Of a stretch of DNA of 39,230 nt, positions 17,501-24,677 are shown piece after piece. The notes below the pieces were generated by a model that worked only from the letters and a program-made list of their open reading frames with translations, had not been told where the DNA came from and searched no databases. Positions within the stretch are counted from its first letter, which is position 1; the number at the start of each line of letters is the position of its first letter. The DNA is from Pseudomonadota bacterium (GTDB lineage: Bacteria > Pseudomonadota > Alphaproteobacteria > Rhodospirillales > Casp-alpha2). A program made the position numbers and the translations under genes. The DNA lies in assembly GCA_027624235.1 (NCBI GenBank), contig JAQBYB010000020.1, forward strand, positions 1 to 39,230, in the 5' to 3' direction.

Positions 17501-18102
17501 ATGAAGGCGTCGGTAATCAGCACCGACAGATTGAACATGCGCAGCCGTCCCGGTTCACGCTTGGCCTCGATAAAGGCCTCGATATCGGGGTGGTCGCAGC
17601 GCAACACCCCCATCATCGCGCCACGCCGGGAGCCGGCGCTCATGATCGTGCGGCACATGGCGTCCCAGACATCCATGAAGCTCAACGGCCCGGACGCATC
17701 GGCGCCGACGCGGTGCACCGGCGCCCCCTTGGGACGCAGCGACGAGAAATCATAACCGATGCCGCCGCCTTGCTGCATGGTCAGGGCGGCTTCCTTCAGG
17801 TGTTCGAAAATACCGCTCATGTCATCGGGGATATCGCCCATGACGAAACAGTTGAACAGCGTCACCCGGCGTTCCGACCCGGCGCCGGCGAGAATGCGCC
17901 CGGCCGGCAGAAACTTGAAATCATCCATGGCCTCGGCGAAGCGGTCCCGCCACAGCGCCTTATCGTTCTCGGGTTCGGCCAGGGCGGTGGCGACACGGCG
18001 GAAGCTGTCGGCCATGGTTTTATCGACGGGATGGCCGTCGGCGCCCTTGAGTCGGTATTTCATGTCCCAGATTTGGCGGGAGATGTGGGCGGGCTCGGAC
18101 AT
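14578..18102 (-). CDS. nrdJ: Adenosylcobalamin-dependent (class II) ribonucleoside-diphosphate reductase, intein-containing precursor
   Basis: A 1174-residue precursor; about 799 residues remain after removal of a 375-residue intein (residues 267-641). The reductase parts show the NrdJ fold: FLPAGRILAGAGS, LFNCFVMGD (first redox Cys), GGGIGYDFSSLRP, SAGSRRGAMMGVL, FNLSVLITD, then NPCGEQPLPPYGACLLGSVNL with the active-site N-x-C-x-E. GLGVTGLADALI and PTGTISLLADNVSSGLEP follow. The C-terminus has a poly-Gly linker and a Cys-rich tail (CPKCGQ, CDNCKSCSYSKCG), which probably carries the reducing thiols and a zinc site. The enzyme makes deoxyribonucleotides with a B12-generated radical and needs no oxygen. 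DnaA-box-like sites lie upstream. Confidence 0.95.
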   Translation of the reverse strand: MSEPAHISRQIWDMKYRLKGADGHPVDKTMADSFRRVATALAEPENDKALWRDRFAEAMDDFKFLPAGRILAGAGSERRVTLFNCFVMGDIPDDMSGIFEHLKEAALTMQQGGGIGYDFSSLRPKGAPVHRVGADASGPLSFMDVWDAMCRTIMSAGSRRGAMMGVLRCDHPDIEAFIEAKREPGRLRMFNLSVLITDAFMQAVQEDAAWELKFDGVAYRSLPARELWDAIMRATYAYAEPGVIFIDRINAKNNLHYCETIHATNPCVTADTWVHTSEGPRQVSDLLGRSFTALVNGQAQASGDSGFFETGLKPVLRLRTREGYALRLTPDHRVRRVSAKTRWRMETEWVAAETLRPGDEIILHDHRAGTDWPGLYDQDEGYLIGLLIGDGTLKADKAVLSVWPGAIAVNGGYERPGVNAVMDRAVSAAKTLPHRSDFRGWMEVPGRGEYRMSLAALRHLVTELGARPGAKTITPAMESASAQFCRGLLSGLFDADGSVQGTQAKGISIRLAQSDAALLEAAQRILLRLGIVSSLYRDRRPAQMRLMPDGRGGMKEYPCAANHELIVSGENVIRFKDSIGFTDTDKSARLSNLCAAYKRAPNRERFVARVETLSADGVEPVYDTQIPGINAFDANGLYVHNCGEQPLPPYGACLLGSVNLAKLVEKPFADDARLDVAKLETLVATAVRMMDNAIDVSKFPLPEQLNEAKAKRRIGLGVTGLADALIMTGARYGGSKAVALTENWMRTIQRAAYMASVELAREKGAFPLFDKEQFLAGETIAGLDLDVQGAIAEHGIRNALLTSIAPTGTISLLADNVSSGLEPVFSFKYSRHVMMPDGSRREENVTDYAYRLYRSMFGDDATLTDAFVDAQGLSPNDHLVMQAAVQKYIDSSISKTINCPEAIPFDSFKDIYSQAFDLGCKGCTTYRPNDITGAVLEVKGDSRQSEPELPLESPVISRTPKDLGDSGPVTHLFEPLDRPGDLEGKTYKLRWPESDHAIYITMNDILDDQGRIRPFEIFINSKNTEHYAWTVALTRMISAVFRRGGDVSFVIEELKAVFDPRGGQWMGGRYVPSLLAAIGGVIEQHMTATGFLKGPGEIAAFDEAKQLKVAALGGGGGGGGGGTGGTGGGPAGIFADGKATNAIPFRQCPKCGQASLVREEGCDNCKSCSYSKCG
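16180..17304 (-). other. Intein with LAGLIDADG homing endonuclease in NrdJ
   Basis: A 375-residue in-frame insert begins at Cys (codon 17304-17302, CVTADTWVHTSEG) and ends LYVHN (last codon 16182-16180) before the +1 Cys of CGEQPL. The splicing blocks are complete: block A with Cys1, block B LRLTPDHRV (T-x-x-H), block F YDTQIPGINAF, and block G with penultimate His and terminal Asn. Two dodecapeptide motifs, IGLLIGDGTL and LSGLFDADGSV, mark a LAGLIDADG homing endonuclease with both acidic residues. The element looks fully active for splicing and probably for homing. The NP/C site is a known intein hotspot in ribonucleotide reductases. Confidence 0.96.
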
Positions 18103-18621
18103 TGTTCATTCCATCAATACTGTTTAAAGGCGGGCGTTAGGAAGGCCCGATTTTGCCCCGGAAACGGCCCCGGACAAAGTAAAAGTTCTTGTTGCGTTGC
18201 CATCGACTTATCCCGAAAAGGTCACCTTTTCAGAACCTTGTAAGCCGTAGGATGCAGGCACTTATGCCCGCTATCCACAGCTAGGGCCTGGGACTTTTCC
18301 ACAAAGCTATCCACAAGCCGGCGGAAGAATGGTCGCTTCCGGTATTATGGCAAATATTCAAAAAATTGTAAGCAAACGTCTACATCCGTCTACAAATGTC
18401 GCCATTTTTCCGGCATTTTGCCGATCCGCCCCGCGCCGCAAAGCCGTCTAATCACACGGCTCGGAGGCTTCGGAACAAACAATGAACGTAAGCCCAATCA
18501 GGGCTTTTGTCAAGAAGGGGGATTGCCGAGGAGGCGGGGTCTTCTTACCGCCGCATTAGGGGGCCTTGGGAGGTTCCGCCCCGGAGGATCGCTTTTGATG
18601 CCATTGTCCGCTAACAGCCAT
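18103..18621. other. 519-base intergenic region upstream of nrdJ
   Basis: No protein gene is convincing here: the one longer open frame (18418-18690, plus strand) has no family features and runs into the hydrolase gene. The part nearest nrdJ is its promoter region with the DnaA-box-like sites. A direct repeat CGTCTACA (twice, separated by two bases) lies near 18379-18396. A 6-base hairpin (AGCCGT, 18442-18447; ACGGCT, 18456-18461) and further GC-rich sequence to about 18600 could belong to an RNA, but I cannot identify one. No cobalamin riboswitch or NrdR box was recognised. Confidence 0.5.
18271..18315 (+). promoter_or_regulatory. Cluster of three DnaA-box-like sites upstream of nrdJ
   Basis: CTATCCACA (18271-18279), TTTTCCACA (18295-18303) and CTATCCACA (18307-18315) all face the same way. 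The middle one fits the relaxed DnaA box TTWTNCACA; the others differ from TTATCCACA by one base. Start-to-start spacings are 24 and 12 bases. They lie 169-213 bases upstream of nrdJ. DnaA control of ribonucleotide reductase genes is known in E. coli (nrdAB). Confidence 0.5.
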
Positions 18622-19788
18622 TCACCTTTTGAGCCACCAGGCTATCAGTTTTCCGGTAGTGGGATGAAACTCGAGCAACACATTTTTTGACCAGCCAACG
18701 AGCAACCCGCAGTTATCTTTTTCGCAGTGGAGGCCATTTCGAAGAGTGTAAGCTTGTTCTTTAACGCGGAATGAAGTCGTCGCAATTCTTATCTCCGACG
18801 TTTCGTATTCATAATGGACATTGTTGCCGCCCAGTGGGTACACCACATACTTTCCCCCGACGATCTGCTTGGCGGCGACAATCACGGCCTTGGCGATTAA
18901 TTTGATCTTGTCTGCCGGGAACTGATTGATCCGCACGACCGAACGAAAATCCTTATTCGACAACCTTTTGGGTTTGCAGGGCTGAGTCGTGGGGGCATCT
19001 AGAAACCTCTGGAGGCAATCGCCGAAGGCATAATCAAAGATCGGCAGCCATCCCGCCGAATGACCGGTGAACCCCTTCGGCTTATCGAAGATCAGGTTCG
19101 GCACTTTCCTTTGATTGAACTGGTTTCTGGCAAACTTTCCACGCTTGCCGAGCTCGAACTCATCGCTGGCGAACACCATCAGGACCGTCGGCGTTGTAAT
19201 GTTTCTAATCAGCTTCCTGAACTCTTTCAGGTTCCTTTTGAAATTAGGGTTTTTCTCACCATTAATTGTTACGGGAGGACCATACCCGTTGGGGGCATGC
19301 AGGATGAGCGAATCAACAGGATGGTCCTTTTCCTGTGCCACGATCATTGCGATCCAGCCGCCCCAACCGTGACCGGCAAGGATGACCCGGCGGTATCCTT
19401 GTTGTTTTAATTCCCCTGCCCGGCGCTTGACGAACATTGCCGCCGCCGTCGCCGCCTTGCGCTGTTTCCAATCCGTCGGCCCGCGCGGCGGCGTCGCCTC
19501 CAGCACATCCCAGCCGTTTTCGGAGAGGGTTTTCAGGAAATAAGGCGCCCACCGGGTGTCGCTGAGCGCCTTGGCCGGGGGACCCCAGCCGCGCATGAAA
19601 TAAATAATGCCTTCCGCGGCCTTCGGCCCGTTCGTCTTCACCAGCCAAGGGGTGAATTCAGTAAGCCGAAGTTCCTTGTCAGGTTCGGATTGGGCGAAAG
19701 TATCTTGCGAAAAGGATACGGCGAAGACAATCGCCAGGATCGACAAAAACAGCCATCGCCGACACGGGTGTCCGCTGCCTGGAACCAT
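18622..19788 (-). CDS. Exported alpha/beta-hydrolase-like protein lacking the nucleophilic serine
   Basis: A 388-residue protein with a signal peptide (WLFLSILAIVFAVSFSQDTFAQ, about residues 12-33). The middle part has an alpha/beta-hydrolase layout: EGIIYFMRGWGPPA (strand and oxyanion region), RRVILAGHGWGGWIAMIVAQ (nucleophile elbow), SLILHAPNGYG, TVLMVFASDEF, and FTGHSAGW (candidate His). The elbow reads GHGWGG where active relatives have GHSWGG, so residue 141 is Gly (codon GGT) rather than Ser. The last 130 residues form an extra domain (CKPKRLSNKDF...CEKDNCGLLVGWS...WWLKR) with four Cys that could form disulfides. It may be a binding protein or a non-serine enzyme. I do not recognise a characterised homologue. 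Confidence 0.75.
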   Translation of the reverse strand: MVPGSGHPCRRWLFLSILAIVFAVSFSQDTFAQSEPDKELRLTEFTPWLVKTNGPKAAEGIIYFMRGWGPPAKALSDTRWAPYFLKTLSENGWDVLEATPPRGPTDWKQRKAATAAAMFVKRRAGELKQQGYRRVILAGHGWGGWIAMIVAQEKDHPVDSLILHAPNGYGPPVTINGEKNPNFKRNLKEFRKLIRNITTPTVLMVFASDEFELGKRGKFARNQFNQRKVPNLIFDKPKGFTGHSAGWLPIFDYAFGDCLQRFLDAPTTQPCKPKRLSNKDFRSVVRINQFPADKIKLIAKAVIVAAKQIVGGKYVVYPLGGNNVHYEYETSEIRIATTSFRVKEQAYTLRNGLHCEKDNCGLLVGWSKNVLLEFHPTTGKLIAWWLKR

Positions 19789-19927
19789 GTTGCCCCCCCA
19801 ATCCGTTTAACGACCCGGCCCAAACTATAATTGCCGATGACAGGGTTGACCAGCCTTCGCTTGATCCCTGATCCAGTCTCAGCTACGGTTTTGGCCGTCA
19901 TCCAACAACACGGATTGGGATCTGGCC

Positions 19928-20284
19928 GTGCGGAAATTTATAGCGATACTTGCGGTTGGCGTAGTGTTGTCCTTTGCCGGGGGCGGCGCCCCCGCCGGGG
20001 CATCAAACAGAGACAGCCCTCCGGACTTTAATATCGATGATTATACGTTCGACTATGATGATGTTTCGACGGCGGGTTTCGATGTTACCGTAAACAACAT
20101 TCTTGATTTGCTGATGAATCTGTTGCCGCTTGATCCGGTGACGGGAACGGTGGCGGCCCCTTTATTGGATGCGGAAAACGCCGGAAACATTAAAAGTGCC
20201 ATTGATGCGGCGGAGCGGTCGGGGCAAACCGGCAGCACCAACGTCAATGAACATTTTGACTATGTCGAAGGCTGGAATGATTAA
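19928..20284 (+). CDS. Small exported hypothetical protein
   Basis: A 118-residue protein starting at GTG (VRKFIAIL), with a signal peptide (FIAILAVGVVLSFAGGGAPAGA, cleavage near 26). The mature part is short and acidic: FNIDDYTFDYDDVSTAGFDV, NILDLLMNLLPLDPVTG, a helix with AIDAAERSG, and an Asp-rich end. No family is recognised. It is divergent from the hydrolase-like gene by 139 bases, and its stop overlaps the end of a receiver remnant on the other strand. The signal peptide makes it a plausible real gene. Confidence 0.6.
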   Translation: MRKFIAILAVGVVLSFAGGGAPAGASNRDSPPDFNIDDYTFDYDDVSTAGFDVTVNNILDLLMNLLPLDPVTGTVAAPLLDAENAGNIKSAIDAAERSGQTGSTNVNEHFDYVEGWND

Positions 20285-20436
20285 GACCCCCGCCCTATCC
20301 AAGCTTCCCCAGCAGATCGCCTAAAGCACCCGCCGTCGGCGGCGACGGCAATGTTCGTTGCCCCTAACGAGCTCAGAGTCTTCCTAATGGTCGCCCTGGT
20401 CACGGCCTCGTCCTCGATGATGAAAAACGAACGTTG
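20281..20436 (-). pseudogene. Receiver-domain N-terminal remnant
   Basis: The minus strand encodes FFIIEDEAVTRATIRKTLSSLGA, then TNIAVAADGG: beta1, the acidic pair, helix 1 and beta2 of a response-regulator receiver. It then decays into CFRRSAGEAWIGRGS and a stop. The phospho-acceptor strand and the Lys region are missing. No ATG lies between the preceding in-frame stop and this sequence. It is therefore the front third of a lost response regulator. Confidence 0.65.
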
Positions 20437-20504
20437 GGCGATGTCGGCAGGAGCAGTGTTGACGATCCGTTGAGGTTAACACGTTCCCACCGGGACCGGA
20501 ACGC

Positions 20505-21383
20505 TCAGGCGGCGTCGATCATGCGGGCGATGATCGGGGTCAGCGTCAATTGCATGGCCAGGCTCAGCTTGCCGCCGGGGACGACGATGGTATTGCGCCG
20601 CGACATCCACGAGCCTTCGATGTTTTTGAGCAGCCACGGGAAATCGACATCGAAGTCTTCGGGCTTGCGAAAGCGCACGACGACGACACTTTCATCGATG
20701 CTCGGCACGTCACGGGCAATGATGGGATTCGAGGTGTCGACCACCGGGACGCGCTGAAAATTGATGTCGGAGTGCCCGAACTGGGGCACGATATACCGCA
20801 CGTAATCGGGCAGGCGGCGTAAGATGGTGTCGATCACCGCTTCCTCGGAATAGCCGCGCAAGCCAGTGTCGCGGTTGATTTTTTGAATCCATTCCAGATT
20901 AATCACCGGCACGACGCCGATCTTGAGATCCACATGCGGCGCCAAATTGACCCCGTCCGCCGAAATCCAGCCATGCAGACCTTCGTAGACCAGCATATCG
21001 GTGCCGCCGGGGATGTCCTCCCAGGGGCTGAATTCCCCCGGCTTGAGGCCTAAGTCCTTAAACGATTCCGCCTCCTGCTGATTATGCAAATAAAACCGGC
21101 GTTGGCCGCCACCGGTTTCGCCATAGCTCCGATATAGCTTTTCCTGTTCGTCAAACTGGTTGGCGTCGGGGGAAAAGTGGGAAAAATGCGGGTTGTCGTT
21201 ATCGACCGCTTCGCCGATGGCTTCTTTCATCCGGGCGCGGTCATAACGATGAAAGCCGTCGCCCTGCACATAGGCAGCCAGCAGTTTCTGGCGGGTGCAC
21301 AGGATTTCGAAGGTCTCGCGCACGGTCTGGCGGTTGGCGCCGGACGACCCGGTGACGGCGATAATGGGATGTTTTTGAGACAC
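20505..21383 (-). CDS. Phosphoribulokinase paralogue with a degenerate P-loop
   Basis: A 292-residue protein close in sequence to the neighbouring phosphoribulokinase along its whole length: HFSHFSPDANQFDEQE, YEGLHGW, DLKIGVVPVINLEWIQKI, DTILRRLPDYVRYIVPQF, DINFQRVPVVDTSNP, GSWMSRRNTIVVPGGK. The P-loop is GSSGANRQT where the neighbour has GSSGAGTST, so Gly17, Thr18 and Ser19 are replaced by Asn, Arg and Gln. QGDGFHRYDR keeps the catalytic Asp and the His/Arg. ATP binding in the normal way looks unlikely. The frame and length are intact, so it is a maintained gene rather than obvious decay. It lies 13 bases after prk in the cbbM cluster. Confidence 0.85.
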   Translation of the reverse strand: MSQKHPIIAVTGSSGANRQTVRETFEILCTRQKLLAAYVQGDGFHRYDRARMKEAIGEAVDNDNPHFSHFSPDANQFDEQEKLYRSYGETGGGQRRFYLHNQQEAESFKDLGLKPGEFSPWEDIPGGTDMLVYEGLHGWISADGVNLAPHVDLKIGVVPVINLEWIQKINRDTGLRGYSEEAVIDTILRRLPDYVRYIVPQFGHSDINFQRVPVVDTSNPIIARDVPSIDESVVVVRFRKPEDFDVDFPWLLKNIEGSWMSRRNTIVVPGGKLSLAMQLTLTPIIARMIDAA

Positions 21384-21396
21384 CTGGACCCAGGCC

Positions 21397-22302
21397 TCAG
21401 GCGGCCACGGGTTTAATCAGCTTGCGCCGTTCTTTAAGCATACCCTGGAGGATCGGAGCCAAGATCAATTCCATGGCCAGCCCCATCTTGCCGCCGGGAA
21501 CGACGATGGAATTGCGCCGCGACATCCACGAGCCGTTCAGCATCTGCAACAGATAGGGGAAGTCGACATTGAATTTGGCCGGGTCTTTGAAGCGAATAAC
21601 CACCAGGCTTTCGTCGGGCGTCGGGATATCGCGGGCGATGATCGGGTCGGAGGTGTCGACCACCGGCACCCGTTGGAAATTGATATCGGTGTGCTGGAAT
21701 TGCGGAATGATGTAGTGGACATAGTCATGCATGCGCCGAAGGATGGTATCGATCACTGCTTCTTCGGAATAGCCCCGGATGTTGGTGTCGCGGTGGATTT
21801 TTTGAATCCATTCCAGGTTGACCACCGGCACCACACCGATCTTGAGGTCCACATAGCGGGCCATGTCGATGCCCTCGCCGACCACGCAACCGTGCAGACC
21901 CTCATAGAACATCAGGTCCGTATCCGGTTCCAGGTCCTGCCACGGCGTAAATTGGCCTGGTTCAAGTCCCTGGTCCGCAAAAGGCTCGCATTCCTCTTGG
22001 TTGTGCAGGTAAAGCCGCCATTGCCCGGTGCCATCCTCGCCATAGCGGCGATAGGCATCCTCCAACTCATCGAACAGATTGGCTTCCTCGCCGAAATGCG
22101 AAAAGTGGGAGCCTTTGACACCTTTGGACCGCTCCATCGCCGCTTTCATATCGACGCGGTTGTAGCGGTGATAGCTATCGCCTTCGATCACCGCCGCCTT
22201 GATACCTTCGCGGAGAAACACGTGCTCGAACGCCACCTTGACGGTACTGGTGCCGGCGCCGGATGATCCGGTAACCGCGATGATCGGGTGTTTTTTCGAC
22301 AT
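21397..22302 (-). CDS. prk: Phosphoribulokinase
   Basis: A 301-residue class I (bacterial, octameric-type) phosphoribulokinase. It phosphorylates ribulose 5-phosphate to ribulose 1,5-bisphosphate, the substrate of RuBisCO. P-loop GSSGAGTSTV; catalytic region IEGDSYHRYNR; YEGLHG with the metal-binding Glu; DLKIGVVPVVNLEWIQKIHRD; RVPVVDTSDP; SWMSRRNSIVVPGGK. The ATG at 22302 begins MSKKHPIIAVTG, matching its paralogue (MSQKHPIIAVTG). The in-frame upstream ATG at 22362 would overlap cbbM and is not used as the start. It follows cbbM by 29 bases. Confidence 0.95.
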   Translation of the reverse strand: MSKKHPIIAVTGSSGAGTSTVKVAFEHVFLREGIKAAVIEGDSYHRYNRVDMKAAMERSKGVKGSHFSHFGEEANLFDELEDAYRRYGEDGTGQWRLYLHNQEECEPFADQGLEPGQFTPWQDLEPDTDLMFYEGLHGCVVGEGIDMARYVDLKIGVVPVVNLEWIQKIHRDTNIRGYSEEAVIDTILRRMHDYVHYIIPQFQHTDINFQRVPVVDTSDPIIARDIPTPDESLVVIRFKDPAKFNVDFPYLLQMLNGSWMSRRNSIVVPGGKMGLAMELILAPILQGMLKERRKLIKPVAA

Positions 22303-22331
22303 GACCCCCCTCAAAGTTGGCGTTGTCCGAT

Positions 22332-23714
22332 TTAGGCCGCGACGTTGAGTTTCCGGCGCCAATTCGGGAACAGCGCATCGGCATCGCCGGTGAAGCTTTC
22401 AAAGGCCCGCGCCAGCTCTTTATGATCCTTGGCAAAGGTGATCGGGTCGCTGCCGTCTTTCCAGCATTGTTCGGCCTGGCGCATGGAAATCGCACCGGCG
22501 GCGGCGCCATCGATGTGGCCGTAGCTTCCGCCGCCCGCCGTCATGATCAGATTCGAATGACCCAGGTTTTCGAAAAATCCGGGGATACGAAGCGCGTTCA
22601 TGCCGCCGGAAATAATCGGCGTCGTCGGCTTCATGCCGAGCCATTCCTGGTGATAGTACGGGCCGTCGACGCTGTCTTGTTCGATTATGGCGGCGATGAT
22701 TTTATCGTCTTTTTCGCCTTCCATTTTGCCGTAGCTCATGGTGCCGACGTGGATGCCGGAGGCCCCTTGCAGGCGCGACATCTTGGACAGCACGAAGGCG
22801 GTATAGCCGCGCTTGGCCTGCGGCGACGTCACCGCGCCGTGACCGGCCCGGTGGTAATGCAGGAAGGTATCCGGGAATTGCCGGCGCGCCGTGGTAACGG
22901 CTTGCGGGCCGGTGACGTAACCGTCAACCAGAAAGGCAACGTGGTCGGCGTTTTCGCCGAAGGTTTTTAAGACGAATTCGCCGCGCGCAATCATCTCATG
23001 ATAATCGTCGGCGGTGATGTTGGCGGAAAACAGCTTGGCTTCGCCGGTTTCATCCTGGGCGCGCTTCATGGCGTCGGCGACCAGTTTGATAGTTTCCTTC
23101 ATCGGTGCGAACGGCTGATTGCCCTGGGGCTCGTCATTTTTGATGAAATCGCCGCCGAGCCAGAATTCATGGCAGGCGTCGGCGAAGGGTTTCGGCCGCA
23201 GGCCCAGCTTCGGCTTGACGATGGTGCCGACGATGAAGCCGCCGTCCTTTTCTGGACGTCCCAGCACACGCCATAGGTCGGAGATGGTCGTCGACGGGCC
23301 GTCGAAAAGTTTAAGGTATTCGGGCGGCACGTAAAAATCATGCATCTTGGCGTATTCGACATCGCCCATGCCCTGGTTGTTGCCGATGGTCAGGGTCAGG
23401 AACGAGGCGATCATCGCCTTGCCGTCGGTGATGTTGCGGTCGAACAGATCGACCGGGTAGGCGATTTTCATCAACTCCTTGGCTTCGTCGATTTCATAGA
23501 CCATGGCGTCGACGCCGCGGGTGAAATCATCGGTGGTCGAAACCTCGACGTTGGTGCCCGTCGATGACTCGGCGGCGAAATGCGCCGACGTCTCAAGATA
23601 CCCACCAAAGCCCGCCTTCGGCTTCATGATGTACGCACAAAGGACGTGCTTCCCTTCGTTGATAAGATCCTGTTCTTTTAAGCTGAGATCCGCGTAACGG
23701 TTTGACTGGTCCAT
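22332..23714 (-). CDS. cbbM: Form II ribulose-1,5-bisphosphate carboxylase/oxygenase
   Basis: A 460-residue RuBisCO of form II (homodimeric large-subunit type, R. rubrum-like). Active-site Lys in [13 protein letters not shown]; the carbamylated Lys, Asp and Glu in [23 protein letters not shown] with catalytic His; [14 protein letters not shown] with loop 6 Lys; [21 protein letters not shown]. No small-subunit gene is present, as expected. It fixes CO2 onto the product of the adjacent prk. GAGG motifs precede the ATG. No cbbR-like regulator gene lies in the window. Confidence 0.97.
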   Translation of the reverse strand: MDQSNRYADLSLKEQDLINEGKHVLCAYIMKPKAGFGGYLETSAHFAAESSTGTNVEVSTTDDFTRGVDAMVYEIDEAKELMKIAYPVDLFDRNITDGKAMIASFLTLTIGNNQGMGDVEYAKMHDFYVPPEYLKLFDGPSTTISDLWRVLGRPEKDGGFIVGTIVKPKLGLRPKPFADACHEFWLGGDFIKNDEPQGNQPFAPMKETIKLVADAMKRAQDETGEAKLFSANITADDYHEMIARGEFVLKTFGENADHVAFLVDGYVTGPQAVTTARRQFPDTFLHYHRAGHGAVTSPQAKRGYTAFVLSKMSRLQGASGIHVGTMSYGKMEGEKDDKIIAAIIEQDSVDGPYYHQEWLGMKPTTPIISGGMNALRIPGFFENLGHSNLIMTAGGGSYGHIDGAAAGAISMRQAEQCWKDGSDPITFAKDHKELARAFESFTGDADALFPNWRRKLNVAA

Positions 23715-23905
23715 TTTATTGCCTCTTGTCCCTCTTTTTAGAGTCCGGGTAGGCCCGAACCCATCACAGTTGAATTCCTAAGCGGGGTTGGATCGGATTG
23801 TCCGGGAAAATTTCCGCTTGTACCCCAGTATTCTAGACCAACGGTGAACCAGATATAACTGGCTAAGGAGATAGGGTATTGAGGTAAACTTTCGGGGGGT
23901 CTGAG

Positions 23906-23943
23906 TGGGTAGGTTTAGACTAACCCTATGGGTAGGTCTATAG
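23906..23943. promoter_or_regulatory. Direct repeats upstream of cbbM
   Basis: TGGGTAGGTTTAGAC (23906-23920) and TGGGTAGGTCTATAG (23929-23943) are near-identical 15-base direct repeats 23 bases apart. ACCCTATGGGT, itself a palindrome, lies between and into the second copy (23923-23933). They are about 190-230 bases upstream of cbbM, and the second runs through the plsC stop codon. The spacing on one DNA face would suit an activator, but no regulator can be named. Confidence 0.3.
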
Positions 23944-24669
23944 GCCGGGGAAACGCCCCTTTGCTTCCGCCATCAGCGCATTAGAGGCGCTCTCGATGCG
24001 GCGTTCCAGGTCTTCCATAAACTGACGCCGCTTCAGCCCCTTGGCCATGACGGGCAGAACTTCGATGGTGATGACGCCGGGTTTTTTGACGAAACTACCC
24101 CGCCCCCAAAACAGGCCGGAATTCAACGCCACCGGAACAATCGGCACATCGGTGTGGCCGTCAATGGCGGCGATGCCGGGGAAATAGTCGAGCTTTGTCC
24201 CCGGCGCGGTGCGGGTGCCTTCCGGGAAAATCACCACCTGGCGGCCTTTGCCGAGGCGATCCTGGGTGTCGCGCAGCAGGCCTTTCAGCGCCGCACCGCC
24301 GCCGGCGCGGTCAACGGAAATGGCGCCGCAACTGAGCGCGCACCAGCCCCAAAACGGCACCCGGGTGAGTTCTTTTTTTAAGACGTAATTGGGATCATCG
24401 GCCAGGATATAAAAAGCGAAGGTGTCCCAGGCCGATTGATGTTTGGAAACAATCACGCAGGGGCCTTGCGGCAGGTTATCGAGGCCACGGAATTCGACGC
24501 CCAGGCCAACGATCACCTTGAGCAGGACCCTGCCGCCTTTGGTCCAGCCCCGGACGACGCCCTGCGACCAGCGCCTCGGAAAAGGCATCACCGCCATCAG
24601 CATCACCACCAGGCCTAAGTGATAGACCGCGAAGACGGCATTGAATATCAGCGAGCGTAGGACAAGCAT
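23938..24669 (-). CDS. plsC: 1-acyl-sn-glycerol-3-phosphate acyltransferase
   Basis: A 243-residue membrane-associated acyltransferase that makes phosphatidic acid from lysophosphatidic acid. HX4D catalytic motif SKHQSAWDTF, substrate motif FPEGTR, and VPIVPVALNSG are in the family order. A hydrophobic N-terminus (LIFNAVFAVYHLGLVVMLMAVM) anchors it. The ATG at 24669 (MLVLRSLIF) is chosen; a longer in-frame version reads through the end of the upstream gene. It follows the YdcF gene by eight bases, in the unit ftsE-ftsX-ydcF-plsC. Confidence 0.92.
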   Translation of the reverse strand: MLVLRSLIFNAVFAVYHLGLVVMLMAVMPFPRRWSQGVVRGWTKGGRVLLKVIVGLGVEFRGLDNLPQGPCVIVSKHQSAWDTFAFYILADDPNYVLKKELTRVPFWGWCALSCGAISVDRAGGGAALKGLLRDTQDRLGKGRQVVIFPEGTRTAPGTKLDYFPGIAAIDGHTDVPIVPVALNSGLFWGRGSFVKKPGVITIEVLPVMAKGLKRRQFMEDLERRIESASNALMAEAKGRFPGL

Positions 24670-24677
24670 TAGTTCAG

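Noticed and set aside
18100-18420. A replication origin, cobalamin riboswitch or NrdR boxes upstream of nrdJ
   Set aside because: Three DnaA-like boxes alone, without an AT-rich unwinding region or origin-type genes, do not make an origin. No B12-box or paired NrdR consensus was recognised.
5232-20436. The two receiver fragments as halves of one split gene
   Set aside because: They are complementary in coverage and on the same strand, but they lie 15 kb apart among intact core genes and share no distinctive join. Two independent losses are simpler.
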